Notes: generated from the letters alone by a model not told the origin. A stretch of DNA of 64,000 nt from Spisula solida (GCA_947247005.1 OX365959.1:36121097-36185096), one strand, 5' to 3'; positions 44,447-56,769 are shown, numbered from the stretch's first letter. Made by a program: numbers and translations.

Positions 44447-44763
44447 GTGTTTTTCTCGTAAACAAAACACCAGCAGCTAATTTCAAGCCTGGCATGCCCT
44501 TGCGACGATTGATTATAAAGTATATTCAATGAGTTCGTATTATAAAATACAATAATGATAACGTTTGACATTTTGAAAAAAATGCTGTATTTTTCAGTCA
44601 AAAATCGCCTTTATTTTAGTGTTAGCATTTGAATAAGGCGATTATATGGCACATTTCACATCACAGGCAAGTGCTACAATGGTTTCCTATAATATATGCT
44701 AAAATCAGATGGCATACGCTGTTTGAAATAGTTTTTTTCAAGTGTATGTTTTTCAAGCATTTT

Positions 44764-44913
44764 CAAGGGGTAGGATCTACCTTAACTGCTCGTACATGCT
44801 CGAGTTTATCCCAAGTTCACTTCAACTGGAAGAAAATTCTTGAAGTTAACAACGTTTGTACTCACTGGATACCATGCTTATTACGTGGTGACCACAACGT
44901 CATCTTTGTTTAA
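44764..44913 (+). pseudogene. Fragment resembling a mariner-type transposase
   Basis: The frame contains HFNWKKILEVNNVCTHWIPC followed by LLRGDHN, which resembles the helix-turn-helix end of mariner transposases (KKVCARWVPRLLTxDQK). It stops at the TTAA where the next MITE begins. Only about 35 residues can be compared, so this is a remnant at best. Confidence 0.35.
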
Positions 44914-45765
44914 GGAGGTACGCGCACCTTTTTTCCCTTGAAACATCTTAAAATGACAGAACAGTCTTCTAGAACAACATTGAAATAAAAAAAATGATAT
45001 GTCACCAGGCTCGTTTTCGATATACATGGCTTTCTAATGATCTATTTTGTTCATTTTATCTATTTCCTGCATTTATGGCACTATTATGTTCTTTTTAAGA
45101 TTATATTACTATATGAAACCACTTTTAAGCAATGCATGCTATTTTGTGTGTTCAATGGTCATTCCTATAATTGACATAAGACACAATTCCGGCTGCCTGG
45201 TGAACAAATTCAGTATTTGAACATGATAAATAGTTACCCCACCCACTTGTAAAGAAGTGTGATTTTCAAACGATTTCAAATGAACGTCAAAAAATACCTA
45301 ACGATCGAAAATGATTTAGAATTGGCCCTAAGTCCAGTATCAAATAGAACACCAGTTAAGTCAAATAAAAAATAGGGGTCACCAGCCTTTTTTGGGAGCT
45401 GTTCATAAAAAAGTACTAATTATGAATACATTTCCATAAAATTAACCTAATTTGCATATTGTAATGAAATATTTCAAAATGTGGCTACCTCTTATAACTA
45501 AACCATGCACTACATATTTTATATAAGCATATGTATTTGAACAATTGAAGGGACTTATTGTGAACTCATATTATTCACAATTTTGCCGTTCCCCACCCAC
45601 TTTTCATACATGCAAAAAATAAAAAGTTAAAAATATTTAATTTGTGCAATAATATTATATTTATTATCATTAATCAACATTCGTATGCGATCATTGAAAC
45701 AAAAATTCATCTAATACGATTTTGAAATTTCGCGCATGCGCACAAGGCAGCTTGGACCTCCTTAA
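44910..45765. mobile_element. TTAA-flanked MITE (piggyBac-like)
   Basis: TTAA at 44910-44913 and 45762-45765 flanks 848 bp that begins GGAGGTACGCGCACC and ends in ACCTCC. TTAA duplication is the hallmark of piggyBac elements. No transposase frame is visible inside, so it is non-autonomous. Confidence 0.55.
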
Positions 45766-46444
45766 ATGCCAACAACATATTAAATATACCTCTTGTACTT
45801 TCAAGAGAAGTTTTTACGTACGTGGTATAACAAAGGATGAAACGCAAGCTCACTATCATTAGTTAACCAAGGATGAAGCAGAACTATCATATAATTTATG
45901 TGCTACCAACATTTCTGAGAAACCCATTTATAAATGTAAAACACACACACAGTCAGTGATCAAAGATAATACAAAAAGTATTCTTTGCAGTGATGAAAAT
46001 GATACATTTGATTTTCTTCACCTTCAAAGGTCCTGCAATTCAAAAACCAGAACCAATGGGAAATATATGCATTTTGCAAGAAGGTTCTATAAATACTTTG
46101 TTTAGGAAAAACTTCAGAAATATTTCATACATACATGTATACTTGCCCGTGATGCGTTATAACCCCTGGACAGTAACCAAATATAAATAGAACAGCGTCA
46201 AATTGTTAATGGAATATACCATATGTACTTCTTCATGAAAATGCCTCTTCGATCGGACAGGGCTTTTAACTGTAATAAGTAGTTTTTGAACGAAAAGCGC
46301 ACAAGAATGCTTTATCGTCAAGTGTATTCTATAGACCTAGTCCTATGCGACTAGATTTAAGTTCCGAGACTGAATTAAATCGCATTCAGTATTTTTTTCA
46401 ATATTCGAAAGGATACCAGTCTAAAATCTTCCTGTAACTTTCAG
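45766..46444. other. No gene supported
   Basis: AT-rich. The plus-strand frame at 45990-46190 has no convincing splice sites. Confidence 0.4.
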
Positions 46445-46588
46445 ATTCCTACCAAGAACCTAAAACGAGTCAACCCTGATTATGGTAACGGTGATTACTG
46501 GTTCAGTAATGGCAAGTATAGGAGAGATCACTGTTCTCATAAGCAAAATGCCCACCGGCAATCTATTAATTGGATGAATGAACAATAA
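46445..46588 (+). CDS. Candidate exon, same unknown gene as 46868-47187
   Basis: Follows an acceptor AACTTTCAG and stays open for 47 codons to TAA (IPTKNLKRVNPDYGNGDYWF then SNGKYRRDHC). An internal donor TATG|GTAACG at 46484 leaves phase 1. That would join cleanly to the acceptor at 46886 (phase 1). Either this is an internal 40-nt exon, or it is a terminal exon. Unrecognised. Confidence 0.3.
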   Translation: MPTKNLKRVNPDYGNGDYWFSNGKYRRDHCSHKQNAHRQSINWMNEQ

Positions 46589-46867
46589 AAACCTGCCATT
46601 CACCAATAGCTAGCTGGTGGAATGAATGCCTTTGTATACAAAATGATCTCTCCTATAGCTATACAAACGCATTAGACTACTCAGTTGTCGCAACAAGATC
46701 CCTCTCTAAAGATGTTCCATCCGAAAATAGAAAGGTACTATTTGCAAATCGGTCTTATTTCGTTCTAAATTATGTTTACAATGATCAAATCTGCATGATT
46801 TTAAAACAATCACACTGACGTGTTATATTAGTAGAACTTTTACTGTGCATCTAATCTACTACATGTA

Positions 46868-47187
46868 TTGGTGAAACATCTCAAAGCTGATGACCGTCAG
46901 TATGATGTCACGATGGAGCAGATGTTCAAAGATCGTCCACTCAGCGTGCAATACAATGCTAACCATGGTTACGAAGCACCACAAAACCATAAAACAATGG
47001 ATCCTTACATATATCTCGGCTTCTTGACTAAAGATTATGCGGCCAATAGAAATAAACAAGGATTCAGAGCCAATGGTATAAACTACGAATTTAACAATTG
47101 TGACGCCAATCTAAACTGTTACCTTGTCTTCTTCTTCAACGAGAACAATAACCTTCCAAACGGTTATGAGAAGAGGTGCTGCTACTC
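46868..47187 (+). CDS. Coding exon of an unrecognised gene
   Basis: An open stretch that ends in TGC TGC TAC TC|GTAAGT, a consensus donor. An acceptor ...CTCAAAG|CT at 46886/46887 gives a 301-nt exon (phase 1 in, phase 2 out). A longer 5' end from AG at 46832 is also possible. The product is polar and soluble with YDVTMEQMFKDRPLSVQYNA and NNCDANLNCYLVFFF and ends in CCY. I do not recognise the family. Base composition is clearly less AT-rich than its surroundings. The next exon is not found in the window; a 400-bp-arm inverted repeat follows directly. Confidence 0.5.
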
Positions 47188-47332
47188 GTAAGTATAGTTA
47201 ACATTCACTTTAAAATCTACCACAATACAGCGCCCATCTAAAAAATAAGAACGCAATCGTTCGGTCTATTTTTACACTGCGACGGTATGATTAATATCCA
47301 AACGCAATAAAAGACCAATTGTCAAGAGTTCT

Positions 47333-48210
47333 TGATACCAAAATTAATAACATCCAACAAGTATTAACTCCAACTAGTATTAATTAAATTATCGAACGAA
47401 TAAGACATTGGTCCAGAAAACAAAAGTAACATGTTTATCGGCGCACTGGTTTTATCGTTGAAGATGACCAGCCTGTATAACAGATCGAATGATTACGTAA
47501 GGCTAGTCTAATTTCTATATACAAATTCTAAATTCAATTGAATATAATAAGTGACATATCCAACTTTTATTTAAAATGTGTCTATATGACACGGAAACAT
47601 TGTTGCAGGAAACATAAACCGTTGTCTCATAAACCTGCATAATATTTTTATGGCCAAGGGGAAGTCACCATGTAAGAAATTTTGGTCAGAACGCGACGTT
47701 TGTTTTCTGGATCGACGTATTGATTGTACTATATATTTGTAAATTCGTATCTCATTTTAATAATCTTAGTACCAAAATGACACTAATACATTTACCTTTA
47801 ATCGGCACTATTCCAATACCGACATAAACTATAAATATATAGTACAATCAATACGTCGACCCAGAAAACAAAAGTCGCATTCTGACCAAAATTCCTTACA
47901 TGGTGTCCTCCCCTTGACCATAAAAACATTTATTTGCAGGTCTATGAGACACCGGTGTATGTTTCCTGCAACAATGTTTCCGTGTCATATAGACACATTT
48001 TAAATGAAAGTTGGATATCCATTTAATTTAGAATTTGTATATAGAAATTAGACTAGCCTTACGTGAACATTCGTTCTGTTATGCAGGCTGGTCATCTTCA
48101 ACGATAAAACCAATGCGCCAATAAACATGTTACTTTTGTTTTCTGGACCAATGTCTTTTTCGTGCGATTATTTAATTAATACTCGTTGGATTTTGTTATG
48201 CTTGGTATCA
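47333..48210. repeat. Large inverted repeat, ~400-bp arms
   Basis: Left arm 47333-47740 and right arm 47828-48210 are reverse complements with scattered differences. Matched words: TTGATACCAAAATTAATAAC / GTTATGCTTGGTATCAAAAT, TAAGGCTAGTCTAATTTCTA / ATTAGACTAGCCTTACGTGA, and AGGAAACATAAACCG / GTGTATGTTTCCTG. The spacer is about 90 bp. No frame. It follows directly after the unknown exon at 46868-47187. Confidence 0.8.
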
Positions 48211-48299
48211 AAATAACGACATTGAATTAACCTTTACGAATATACAAATACGTTTTATATGAGATTTTTTCATTAAATATGCCAACAAACAAAAGTGTG

Positions 48300-48720
48300 G
48301 CGTTTTTAAATCCGTTAACCATATTACAAAACGGGTTGGAAGTGTTATTACACTTTCAAATAACTTTGAAACCCGTTTTGTAATAAATTTTCAAAATGTA
48401 ATACATTTTCGAAATATTAATCTAATTAATTTTCGAAATAACTTCAAAAGTAACGTATTTATTTCAAAACGGGTTGGGAATAGCTATTACATTTTGAAAC
48501 AACATTGAACCCCGTTTTGTAATACATTTTCAAAATGTAATACGTTTGAAACCCCTTCAAAAGTGAGGTACATGTATGTATTACACAACGGGTTGTGAAT
48601 TGTTATTACACTTTGAAAATAACCCGTTTTGTAATGCATTTTCAAAATGAAATAAATTTTCAAAATGTAATAAATTTTCAAAATTTCAAAAATTAAAACA
48701 TCTAGATCGACATTAAAAGT
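48300..48720. repeat. ACCCGTTTTGTAAT tandem and inverted block
   Basis: Repeated ACAAAACGGGTT and AACCCGTTTTGTAAT words with TTTTCAAAATGTAATA units, arranged head-to-tail and inverted. AT-rich filler between. No gene. Confidence 0.65.
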
Positions 48721-49049
48721 ATTTTGAAGAAACATTACTTTTTAAGAAAATAATACTGCGGACAATTTTGGAGTCTGTCGTAAGCGAAAACAAGCCGAAT
48801 TATGCAGGGTAACTCTTTCGATCAGATGTTCCCTTGTGTTCACTTTACCCCACATTCGCCAAAACAGTCGAATCTAAAAATGTGTGCATGTCAATCATTT
48901 GGCATTAAAAAACTACCGAATGTCATTTAATTGAAATTTGATATTGGTATTTAAATCCACTTTCCCGAAAATTAAATATGGTTCATGTTTGTTGACGTTT
49001 TCAACACATGCATGGGAAATATAAATTATGAATAATAATATTTAAAGAT

Positions 49050-51135
49050 ATTTGGTTTTCTGTCATGACAAAAATTCAATACATAGTACAAATAGGTCAG
49101 GAGATAAAGGACAACCTTGTTGTACTCCATTCTTAATATCGAAAAAAGTCAGAACAATTACCATTATTTGTAATACACCCTTTTGCATTATTATCGTAAA
49201 AAACTTAACCCATTGTTTAAGTGAGTCGCTAAAATTAAGTTTTTTTATTAGACATTTGAATATAAAATGGAGATCTAAACTGTCGAACGCTTTTTGGAAA
49301 TCAAAAAAGAAAATTAAACCATCTTTTTGTGCTTTCGTTGCATTTGTTCTATGGTTTCAATAATAGTTCGCACATTCTCACCTATATACAATCCCTTAAT
49401 AAATCCCGTTTGTTGTTTATTCACTTTACCATCTATACCATTGTTTTATTCTATTAGCGATAACTTTAAAGGCAATTTTGTAGTCAATGTTTAATAGCAA
49501 TATTGGTCTCCAGATATTGATTGATAAAGGATCCTTGTTCTTTTTTTGGTATTAATGTAATTTGATACTCTGAGATTGAGGCTCTGTTAATTTACATGTG
49601 TCATATGAGTAGTTTAATGAATTTATGAAGAATATTTTAATATCGCCCTAGAAGATCTTGTAGAATTCGACAGACAGGTCATCTGAACCAGAACTTTTGT
49701 TATTATTCATTTCTTTCAATGCATTAGATCCTCCATATTCTGAAATTATTCCACTAGTTATGTTTGTATCATCCTCAGAAAGCATAGTATGTTCATTTGT
49801 AAAAAAAACTATTATCCGGGGTTAAGTTTTCATTTACTTTGTACAAGTCGGCATAAAAGTTGTTACAATACGATAACATTTCTTTCGAGTTTTTTTATCA
49901 CTATACCATTTTCAGTTTTAAGTTGATGAATAGTTTTACTTTCGGCTCTCTAGCGTTCTATGTTTGTAATGTAGTTTGTGTTCTTTTCAGCCCCTTTTAT
50001 CCACTCCGCACTCGACCTTTATATAATGCCTTTAATTTTTTCTTCAGTTATATCATTTAATAGTTTTATTTAAGAAATAAAAATCTGTTCGCGTATTTTG
50101 TCGGTGAATAAAACATGGGCAGGAGTTCGGATGCGGAAAAATTAAATCACGAGTGCGTCGCACGAGGATGCGGAAACATTAAATTACGAGTGCGTAGCAC
50201 GAGTGATTTAATCTTCCGCATCCGAACGAGTGCCCGTATTTTATTCACCGACAAAATACAAGAACAGAGTTTTTATTTCGATTCTAAATACGATAATATA
50301 CCGCACTATTTAACTGCGCGCATTCCATTTTCACCCATTTGACATTTAACATAATTCCACGCTAAAATTGAGTGGCTTATTAGCTGGTACAATTACCTGA
50401 ATTATCTGAAGGAAATAACACATTTTAAAAATTGTAACAATTTTAATAACACGAGTATAGGGTAGCTATGTAATGAAATGAAAACCCGTGCATATTGCCT
50501 TGTCATCGCGTTTCGTTGAAGATTTACTATAAATTTTACGTTCATTCATTCATAAATATGTCATGTGATACGGGGCGTAAATAGTAACAGCCAATTTCAT
50601 ACCATGTTTTATGGGGGTAATAAAACATGGCCAGGTCTGCTCTATATTTAATGGATTAATCCGCAGATCGTGTTAGAATTGTTGTTTTAGTTCAGTTTGC
50701 AGGTTTTCGGTATTAAGATCGGAAATAATGTCATGCTCTAGATTATTATTTTTTGTGTATGCTTAATTTATTTTCCTTCTTCGATTTTTGTAATTTACTT
50801 GAGAATTTAATCGATTCGTTTCGAACTGTGCCTTTATCTAATTCCCATAACGTATTAGGGTTAGACTCCTTATTTATGTTGGCTGTTCTTTTATTGCTTG
50901 TTTGATGTTTGTTTGAAAGTCTTTATTTAGTAATATTGCGTTGTTTATTTTGAAGAGTCCTCTTCCTCGTTCTGCTGAGAAGACGTCCAAATCGAATGTA
51001 ACAACTGAATGGTCAGATTTGAAGCCTGGTAACATTTTTTTGTACAAATGTTTACATGGTTTAAAATGTTTGGAGACATTAAGGGGGGGGGGGTTATGAT
51101 AAGAGTATATAATTTGTTGTAAAGTTTCATACATA
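49050..51135 (-). mobile_element. Decayed L1/Tx1-type LINE (endonuclease end and reverse transcriptase)
   Basis: Minus-strand remnants in several frames. At 50874-51134 the end of the endonuclease domain is visible (PGFKSDHSVVTFDLDV, then RGRGLFKINNAILLNKDF). At 49650-49720 there is NKSSGSDDLSVEFYKIF, at 49440-49510 WRPILLLNIDYKIAFKVIAN, at 49270-49330 FFFDFQKAFDSLDLHFIFK, and at 49090-49135 GVQQGCPLSPDLFVLCIEF, the RT motif. The order endonuclease then RT on the minus strand is that of an L1/Tx1 LINE. Stops and frame changes show it is dead. A hairpin MITE is inserted near 50094-50258. Confidence 0.8.
50094..50258. mobile_element. Foldback MITE inside the LINE
   Basis: Imperfect inverted repeat: TATTTTGTCGGTGAATAAAA at 50094 mirrors the TTTTATTCACCGACAAAATA ending at 50258. 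Internal arms (GGATGCGG, TTAAATCACGAGTGCG) also pair. CpG-rich compared with its surroundings. It may extend to about 50640, where a second AATAAAACATGG occurs. Confidence 0.6.
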
Positions 51136-53194
51136 TGTATAATGTAATTTTGATCTGAAGAATTACATGTATGTCATGTGCAGGACAAAACTTGATGTAG
51201 TGAACATTTCTGCCAATTTATACATTATTAAGTTTCAGTCAGGAGACACTTGTTGATGGAATGAAGTATGGACAGATATATGAAAGTGAATCCGCCCTGG
51301 TATCCCGAAACATCTCAAGGAGAAATCCGATGGGACACTTTTTTTATACGTCGAGCAGCGGAGGAAGGAACAGTCTATCAAATGCCAATTTCTCTTATCT
51401 TATAAATGATACCAATATATGCTATTTTATATGCTTTTATTAGTTTTGATAACTGATTAATGGAAACACTTCATTTGAAAGCATTCTCCTTATTCCAGTA
51501 GACCATAATCCTTTACGGCGTGTTGACTTACGGTCTATTTCTAACGTACCTGTCAAAATGTAGACGTCGACTCAAGAACGTCGCCGATATTAAGGCAAAT
51601 AGCGACGCAGGTATGGTAAATTAGTGTGTCATTTGGTTATAATATAATATATTTAATTACAATAATTTAGATGGTTTAATTATGAAACAAACATGTGTTT
51701 TTCAAACATATTTAGAAATTTGTATTCCTATGTTACATCCATCCCCTTACATAGCTGACCAGCCATACAAAAGCTTAATTTCACACAAGCTACAAACCAG
51801 AATGACTTTTTAACTAAGCAATACAATAAAACTTGTACCTATATGTACCAATTTTCCCATTCTATTGTGGACCAGGCAAAATAGAAACATTGCAAGTCTT
51901 CATTCATGTGGTATTCTATTACATACATGTGCATGAACTAATTAACATGTTGATCGCAGTGCAATATACATACACACATGCACAAGTAATATGTTTATAA
52001 TCCTCATACATAATAAGAACCAAATCAACGACAGTTTAAACATGCAAAATAAGGAATATAGTACAATATATTAAGAAATATATAATACCAGTACGAGTTT
52101 ACTCCGGTACGATTTAACTCTTGTACAAGCTTACTTAGGTACGAGCTGACTGGAATGCATTTTTTACGTTTGCTTAAATAAATAAAATTTGGAACTTTCA
52201 TGAATTAATATATGGCAAAAAATGGCAGCAAACAACAACACAAATCACTGGAACGATTTCTGTTTAACTGTTTATGTCTTATTTATAGTGACCTCCCTTT
52301 ATGGCTAATTATGCACAAAATTCGAAGTCCACAGTGTGTCATTCATTGTGGAGTGAGTATATACGCTTGCTTGAAATATCAATTTTTGGGGATGTGGATG
52401 GTTCGTTCTATGTCTGACTCTTGCTTGGATGGCTAGCCGCTGCCGTCGTTTCTGTGTGGCTTTGGACTGTCTGTGCGCTACAGTATTTATATTTAAGGTA
52501 ATCCATCCATCATTGGCAAAATTTAGATTCCCAATGAAACTAACTTTTTCATTAAGGGTATCACATGGCTTGTCTAAATATAATTTTTTAAAAACTTTTA
52601 CCACGCCGTTTGGGAGAAATTCCATTTTAACTATGGTAACCATCCATATCAAAATAGAGCAAATTTCAGAAAAGGTCCTAACAGTATTTTTCTATTTTTT
52701 GTGTCAATAAAATCAATAAATTGTGCAAAGTTTTATGTTTTTACACAGCCAATGGGATGTGTTTGTAAATGATTTGTAACAGAAATTTGTAAATTACTTC
52801 ATATTTTTTTCTTTCACCTCTATCTTTCAATTTCAGTGTTTTGAATGAGTAGATTTATCAAAATATTTAAATTTCCCTTTCAAAGAATGGTATAAAATCA
52901 TCTTATAAAATGATTGGCATGCTACAATAGTAACATACAAATTTTAAGTAATCAATATTGTATAAGAAAATAACAAAATAAAAAAAGTTTACCACAGATT
53001 TATTTCAGAAAATGTACTTTTCTTTGCATACTCTTATTTCTGTACTCGCTGGAGAATGAGTTCTCATTTACTAAAAACACAGAAACTTTTTCATTATTGA
53101 CTGAAAACATGTCATGTGTGTATTCATTTTGTTAGTTAGATCATTTGCTACAAGTTGATGTATGTTCTGACATAATATTCAGAAATTTTTTTTT
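51136..53194. other. No gene supported
   Basis: AT-rich, with a few tandem words (TACGAGTTTACT, TACGAGCTGACT near 52095-52150) and the dispersed repeat at 52385-52485. The minus-strand frame 52305-52652 is open for 115 codons, but part is repeat DNA. Confidence 0.4.
52385..52485 (-). repeat. ~95-bp dispersed repeat shared with 28695-28800
   Basis: The reverse complement carries AGAGTCAGACATAGAACGAA and CCAAAGCCACACAGAAACG. These closely match GAGTCAGACATAGAACAAAT and CCAAAGCCAGACAGAAACG at 28705-28770. This places the minus-strand frame over 52305-52652 partly in repeat DNA. Confidence 0.6.
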
Positions 53195-53720
53195 TAGTCC
53201 CCTATCGGTTTTCAACCAGAGGGGACATAGGTTTACCCTTCGTCCGTTCCTCAAAAGTCAGGATCCTGACATAGCTCAAACAGTTTTCAAACTAGGTTTA
53301 TGAAACTTGGTATGTGGATAGGGGGCAATAAGAGAATTATGCACGTCCAAAAATATTTTGAATCTAACAAAAATTGTGGTTGCTATGGAGACAAAAATAA
53401 TGAAAAAATGTAAAAATCTGGATCCTGCCATAACAGTTTCTAAGTTAGGATTACAAAACTTGGTATGTAGGTAGGTGCCAATAAGGAGATTATGCACATC
53501 TAAATATGTTTTGATTATAACAAAAAGTGTGGTTGCTATGGAAACGGAAATAGAAAAAATCTATAAAATCTGGAATCCTGGCATAACTAAAACAGTTTCC
53601 AAGCTAGACCTATGAAACTTGGTATACAGAAAGGAGTTTAAAAGGAGATTGTGTAAACTTGAATATTTGTATTATTCTGATTGAAACTGTGGTTGCTATG
53701 GATACAGAAATAGTTAAATT
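53195..53720. repeat. AGTCCCC element with internal ~150-bp tandem units
   Basis: Opens with AGTCCCCTATCGGTTTTCAA. Three diverged units follow, each with GTTTCTAAG/CTAG, AAACTTGGTATG and GTGGTTGCTATGG. No protein frame. A short copy of the other end is at 56770-56885. Confidence 0.6.
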
Positions 53721-53984
53721 CCTTCCCTTTGGCTGGACCATTGTATAACCCCAAAAATAAGAAAACGCATTAAAACATCCATTGGCTTATAGCTAATGAT
53801 CTAACTAAGAAAATGAATATACACACGTCATGTTTTCATTCAAAAGCAAATATGTTTTAGACATTAGTGAACTGACAGCCATCCATTTGTCACAATCAAC
53901 ACAGCATTAGCCACATGCCCTAAAAGACAACTTAGCTTTATCGATTATTTAACACAGTGGCCTAGTTTTTAACCCCAGATGACC

Positions 53985-54565
53985 CTGAGTTGATCATCGT
54001 GACCAAAGTCACAAAGTTTCATAAAGATTAGACTAAAATTGTGGCCTCTAGTGACTACTCAATGTGTACATGTATGCATGATTGGATCTATAGTGACCTA
54101 GTTTTTTTTATCCCAGATGACCCAATGTAGAACTTGACATAGACTTTGTTTAGGGATCATTGTCATCAAGTTTCATGAAGATTAAACCAAACTGGAGACC
54201 TTTAGAGACTGCACAAGGTTTATGTATGATTTGACATAATGATATTGACCTATGTTTTGACCACTTATGACCCAATATAGAACTTGAGCCAGATTTTGTT
54301 GAGATGATCAGTCATAAAAATTGGACCAAAATAGTGAACTCCTGTGACTTCACAAGATTCATGTATGATTTGACCAAGTAACACCTTTTTAACCCCAAAT
54401 GACCCAATATAAAATAAATATTTGTTGAGGTGGTCGTTGTGTCTATGTTTCATAAAGATTATAGTAAAATTGTGATTTCTACTGCCTATGCAAGCAAAAA
54501 GGGTGGGAATGACGGACATCGAGTGATCACAAAAGCTCACCTTGTGACTATATGACAGGTGTGCT
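53985..54565. repeat. Decayed relative of the 31430-33076 element
   Basis: About four diverged units with TTTCATAAAGATTAGACTAA, TGGCCTCTAGTGACTACTCA and CAATATAGAACTTGA. Ends GATCACAAAAGCTCACCTTG and GACAGGTGTGCTAAA. Confidence 0.7.
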
Positions 54566-54739
54566 AAACTCAATATACCCAAGCATACTTTACAAGTATA
54601 ATCATACCCTTATAAAGTTTATATGTCCTGTCTCATACTTATAAATGTTCAAGTTGTATATCTATGGAGTAATGGGTGAAAATTAACTTATACACTCTGT
54701 ATCCCAAGTTCTTAATTGACACTCAAATATTATTTATAC

Positions 54740-54939
54740 AAGAGAATGCACTTTATGACACAGGAAAACTGTCACATGGAATCAAAGTAAAGGAACTTTG
54801 TCTGCCAATCCAAATTAAGACGGTATGGACACTGACACTAATCTTGAACAATACAACCATTTCTGAGTGCAAGTATAAAAGTAGCATTAGTGACTGCCGG
54901 CAACGACTGGAACAACTGCGCGATATATTCCTCTATTAA
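54740..54939 (+). CDS. Candidate terminal exon, unknown gene
   Basis: An acceptor-like ATTATTTATACAAG leads into an open frame of about 66 codons (GIKVKELCLPIQIKTVWTLT, then LNNTTISECKYKSSISDCRQ and RLEQLRDIFLY) closed by TAA. The regular heptad-like end and the mixed codon use look coding. No upstream partner exon was identified; the preceding kilobase is repeat. Unrecognised. Confidence 0.35.
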
Positions 54940-55668
54940 TATGTAAATATTTAACAATCTTTCAGAAAAAAGTTCCATGGTCCGATCTGGGTTATATGCA
55001 AAATCTTGTTCCCGTGCTGCATTCCGGGTAATATGCTATGTCTGATTCCACTGTTGCAATCTGTGTAGTATTCAGCAACAGTATTTCACAACCTGCAAAT
55101 AATATTATAACATTATAAGTACATGTATATACTAATATGATCCTGGTGGTCCTGCACAAAACATTTTCTTTGTTAAAAAAATGAAAGTTCAGAAATTGTC
55201 AAATTATATCAAATCTAAACTAAAACCAAAGCTGCTATTTTCAAAAGCTGAATCTATACCCAGTATTAAACATATAGAGTGTAGAATTCAAATTAAGTGA
55301 CTGCTACATGACTGATAGGTCTGTTTCTTGTTCACCTTTACTTGAAAATCAATATATCAATGTATCAACGATAAATCAGAATCGTCAATGACAGCTCCAA
55401 TAAAGACAGATATTATAAGAACAGATCTATGACTGAACTGCAATATAATTTGAATTTATTTGGAATATTGTCATGGTAACTACAACCAAAAACAATTTTA
55501 GCAACCAAACTGAATTATGTATACAATTATAAAATCGTTGAATTAGGGATAGGTGCTTAATAATAACCTAAATTTTGCAATAGGAACAATGTATTTGCAA
55601 AACATGGACGCGCATTACTTCTGCTTATGCAACAAACTGTAACAATACAATCATGCATTACCTCACAG

Positions 55669-55769
55669 TTACACTACACTTTTACATTTTCTCAATTCTG
55701 CACACATTTCTTCAGCATCTCTAGTTTTGAAGTCAACTGTTTCAAGTGAAACGTACCATTCTCGATTCC
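55669..55769 (-). CDS. Candidate terminal exon, unknown gene
   Basis: The acceptor TATATTTGCAG opens 32 codons (WYVSLETVDFKTRDAEEMCA ending KCKSVV) and a TAA. It would be a last exon entered in phase 1. Earlier exons should lie at higher coordinates. An ATG at 57517 (MASETLYVFLSELPQTD) is a possible first exon, but no convincing donor was found there. Confidence 0.35.
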
Positions 55770-55978
55770 CTGCAAATATAAATAATAATTATTATCACCT
55801 TGTTGTTTATTATGTTGACACTAAGTGACTTGGCAGATTTATAGTGTCATGTCGCATACTTAGTGCAGAAATGCTTAAGGTAAACTACTTTTATAAGAAT
55901 CTGTAGCAGTTCAAATATATTTCAGATATATTTGTTTTGTTTTGCTATGAAATAGACAGATGTTGCAACAAGTATTAT

Positions 55979-56095
55979 GTGAACTCAGGGCTTTTTTTCA
56001 CTATATACGAGGGGCCTTCATCAGCCCCTTTCACAATTTCCTATAGGCCCCTTTCACAATTTATGAAGGCCCCTTCACAACTTCGCCACAAAGCA
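55979..56095 (+). repeat. GGCCCCTTTCACAATT short tandem block
   Basis: Four units of AGGCCCCTTTCACAATTTAT-type sequence. A frame over them is fortuitous. Confidence 0.6.
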
Positions 56096-56769
56096 TCAAA
56101 CAAACCAAACATAGATAAAAAGTCATATATTCCTGTACTGGACTTGATATGAAGTATTATATCATAACATGCATGTTTGGGACAAGTGGACAAAAATTGA
56201 GAGCTAACATCTGAAAAAATTATTTCACAATTTGATGATTTATCGCGCTTAGTTTATAACAATTTGAAAAGTTTCTGCGCCAACTTTTTCTCAATTTTGA
56301 GAATTTTCGTGCTAAATTTTCACAAAACAAAAGGGCCTGGGCCTCTACAAAATTCAGCAAAAAAAGGCCTGGACCTTGAACCCGGCTTTCCCGGTTACAA
56401 GTCAAGTACACTAAACAATAGACCTGCGGCTACTACAAGGCTATTTCGGTACATGTAGTCCAGTTCTTTCACAAATATGTACATGTAGATACATGGGCTA
56501 TTCCTTGTAGGCCTACATCTTTTACAAAAAACAAGCGAGACTTCCACTGAGCTTTTTAAACTAAATTATCCATTTGATCTAGTTAAAATAACACAATGCT
56601 TACAAGAAGATTACAAAAATAACCATTCAAAATCAGAATAGTTCTGAATTGAAAATGACCAAGTACAGTCGAGCTGACAATAACAAGATGTAAAATGGAG
56701 CCTATTCTCGATATCGACATTACTCAATAAAACCCGTTTTTCAGGCGAATAATGACATTGTAGGGGGAT

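Noticed and set aside
52305..52652. 115-codon minus-strand frame
   Set aside because: About a third overlaps a dispersed repeat also found at 28695-28800, and no donor or start is convincing. The first 50 codons could still be an exon, but I cannot support it.
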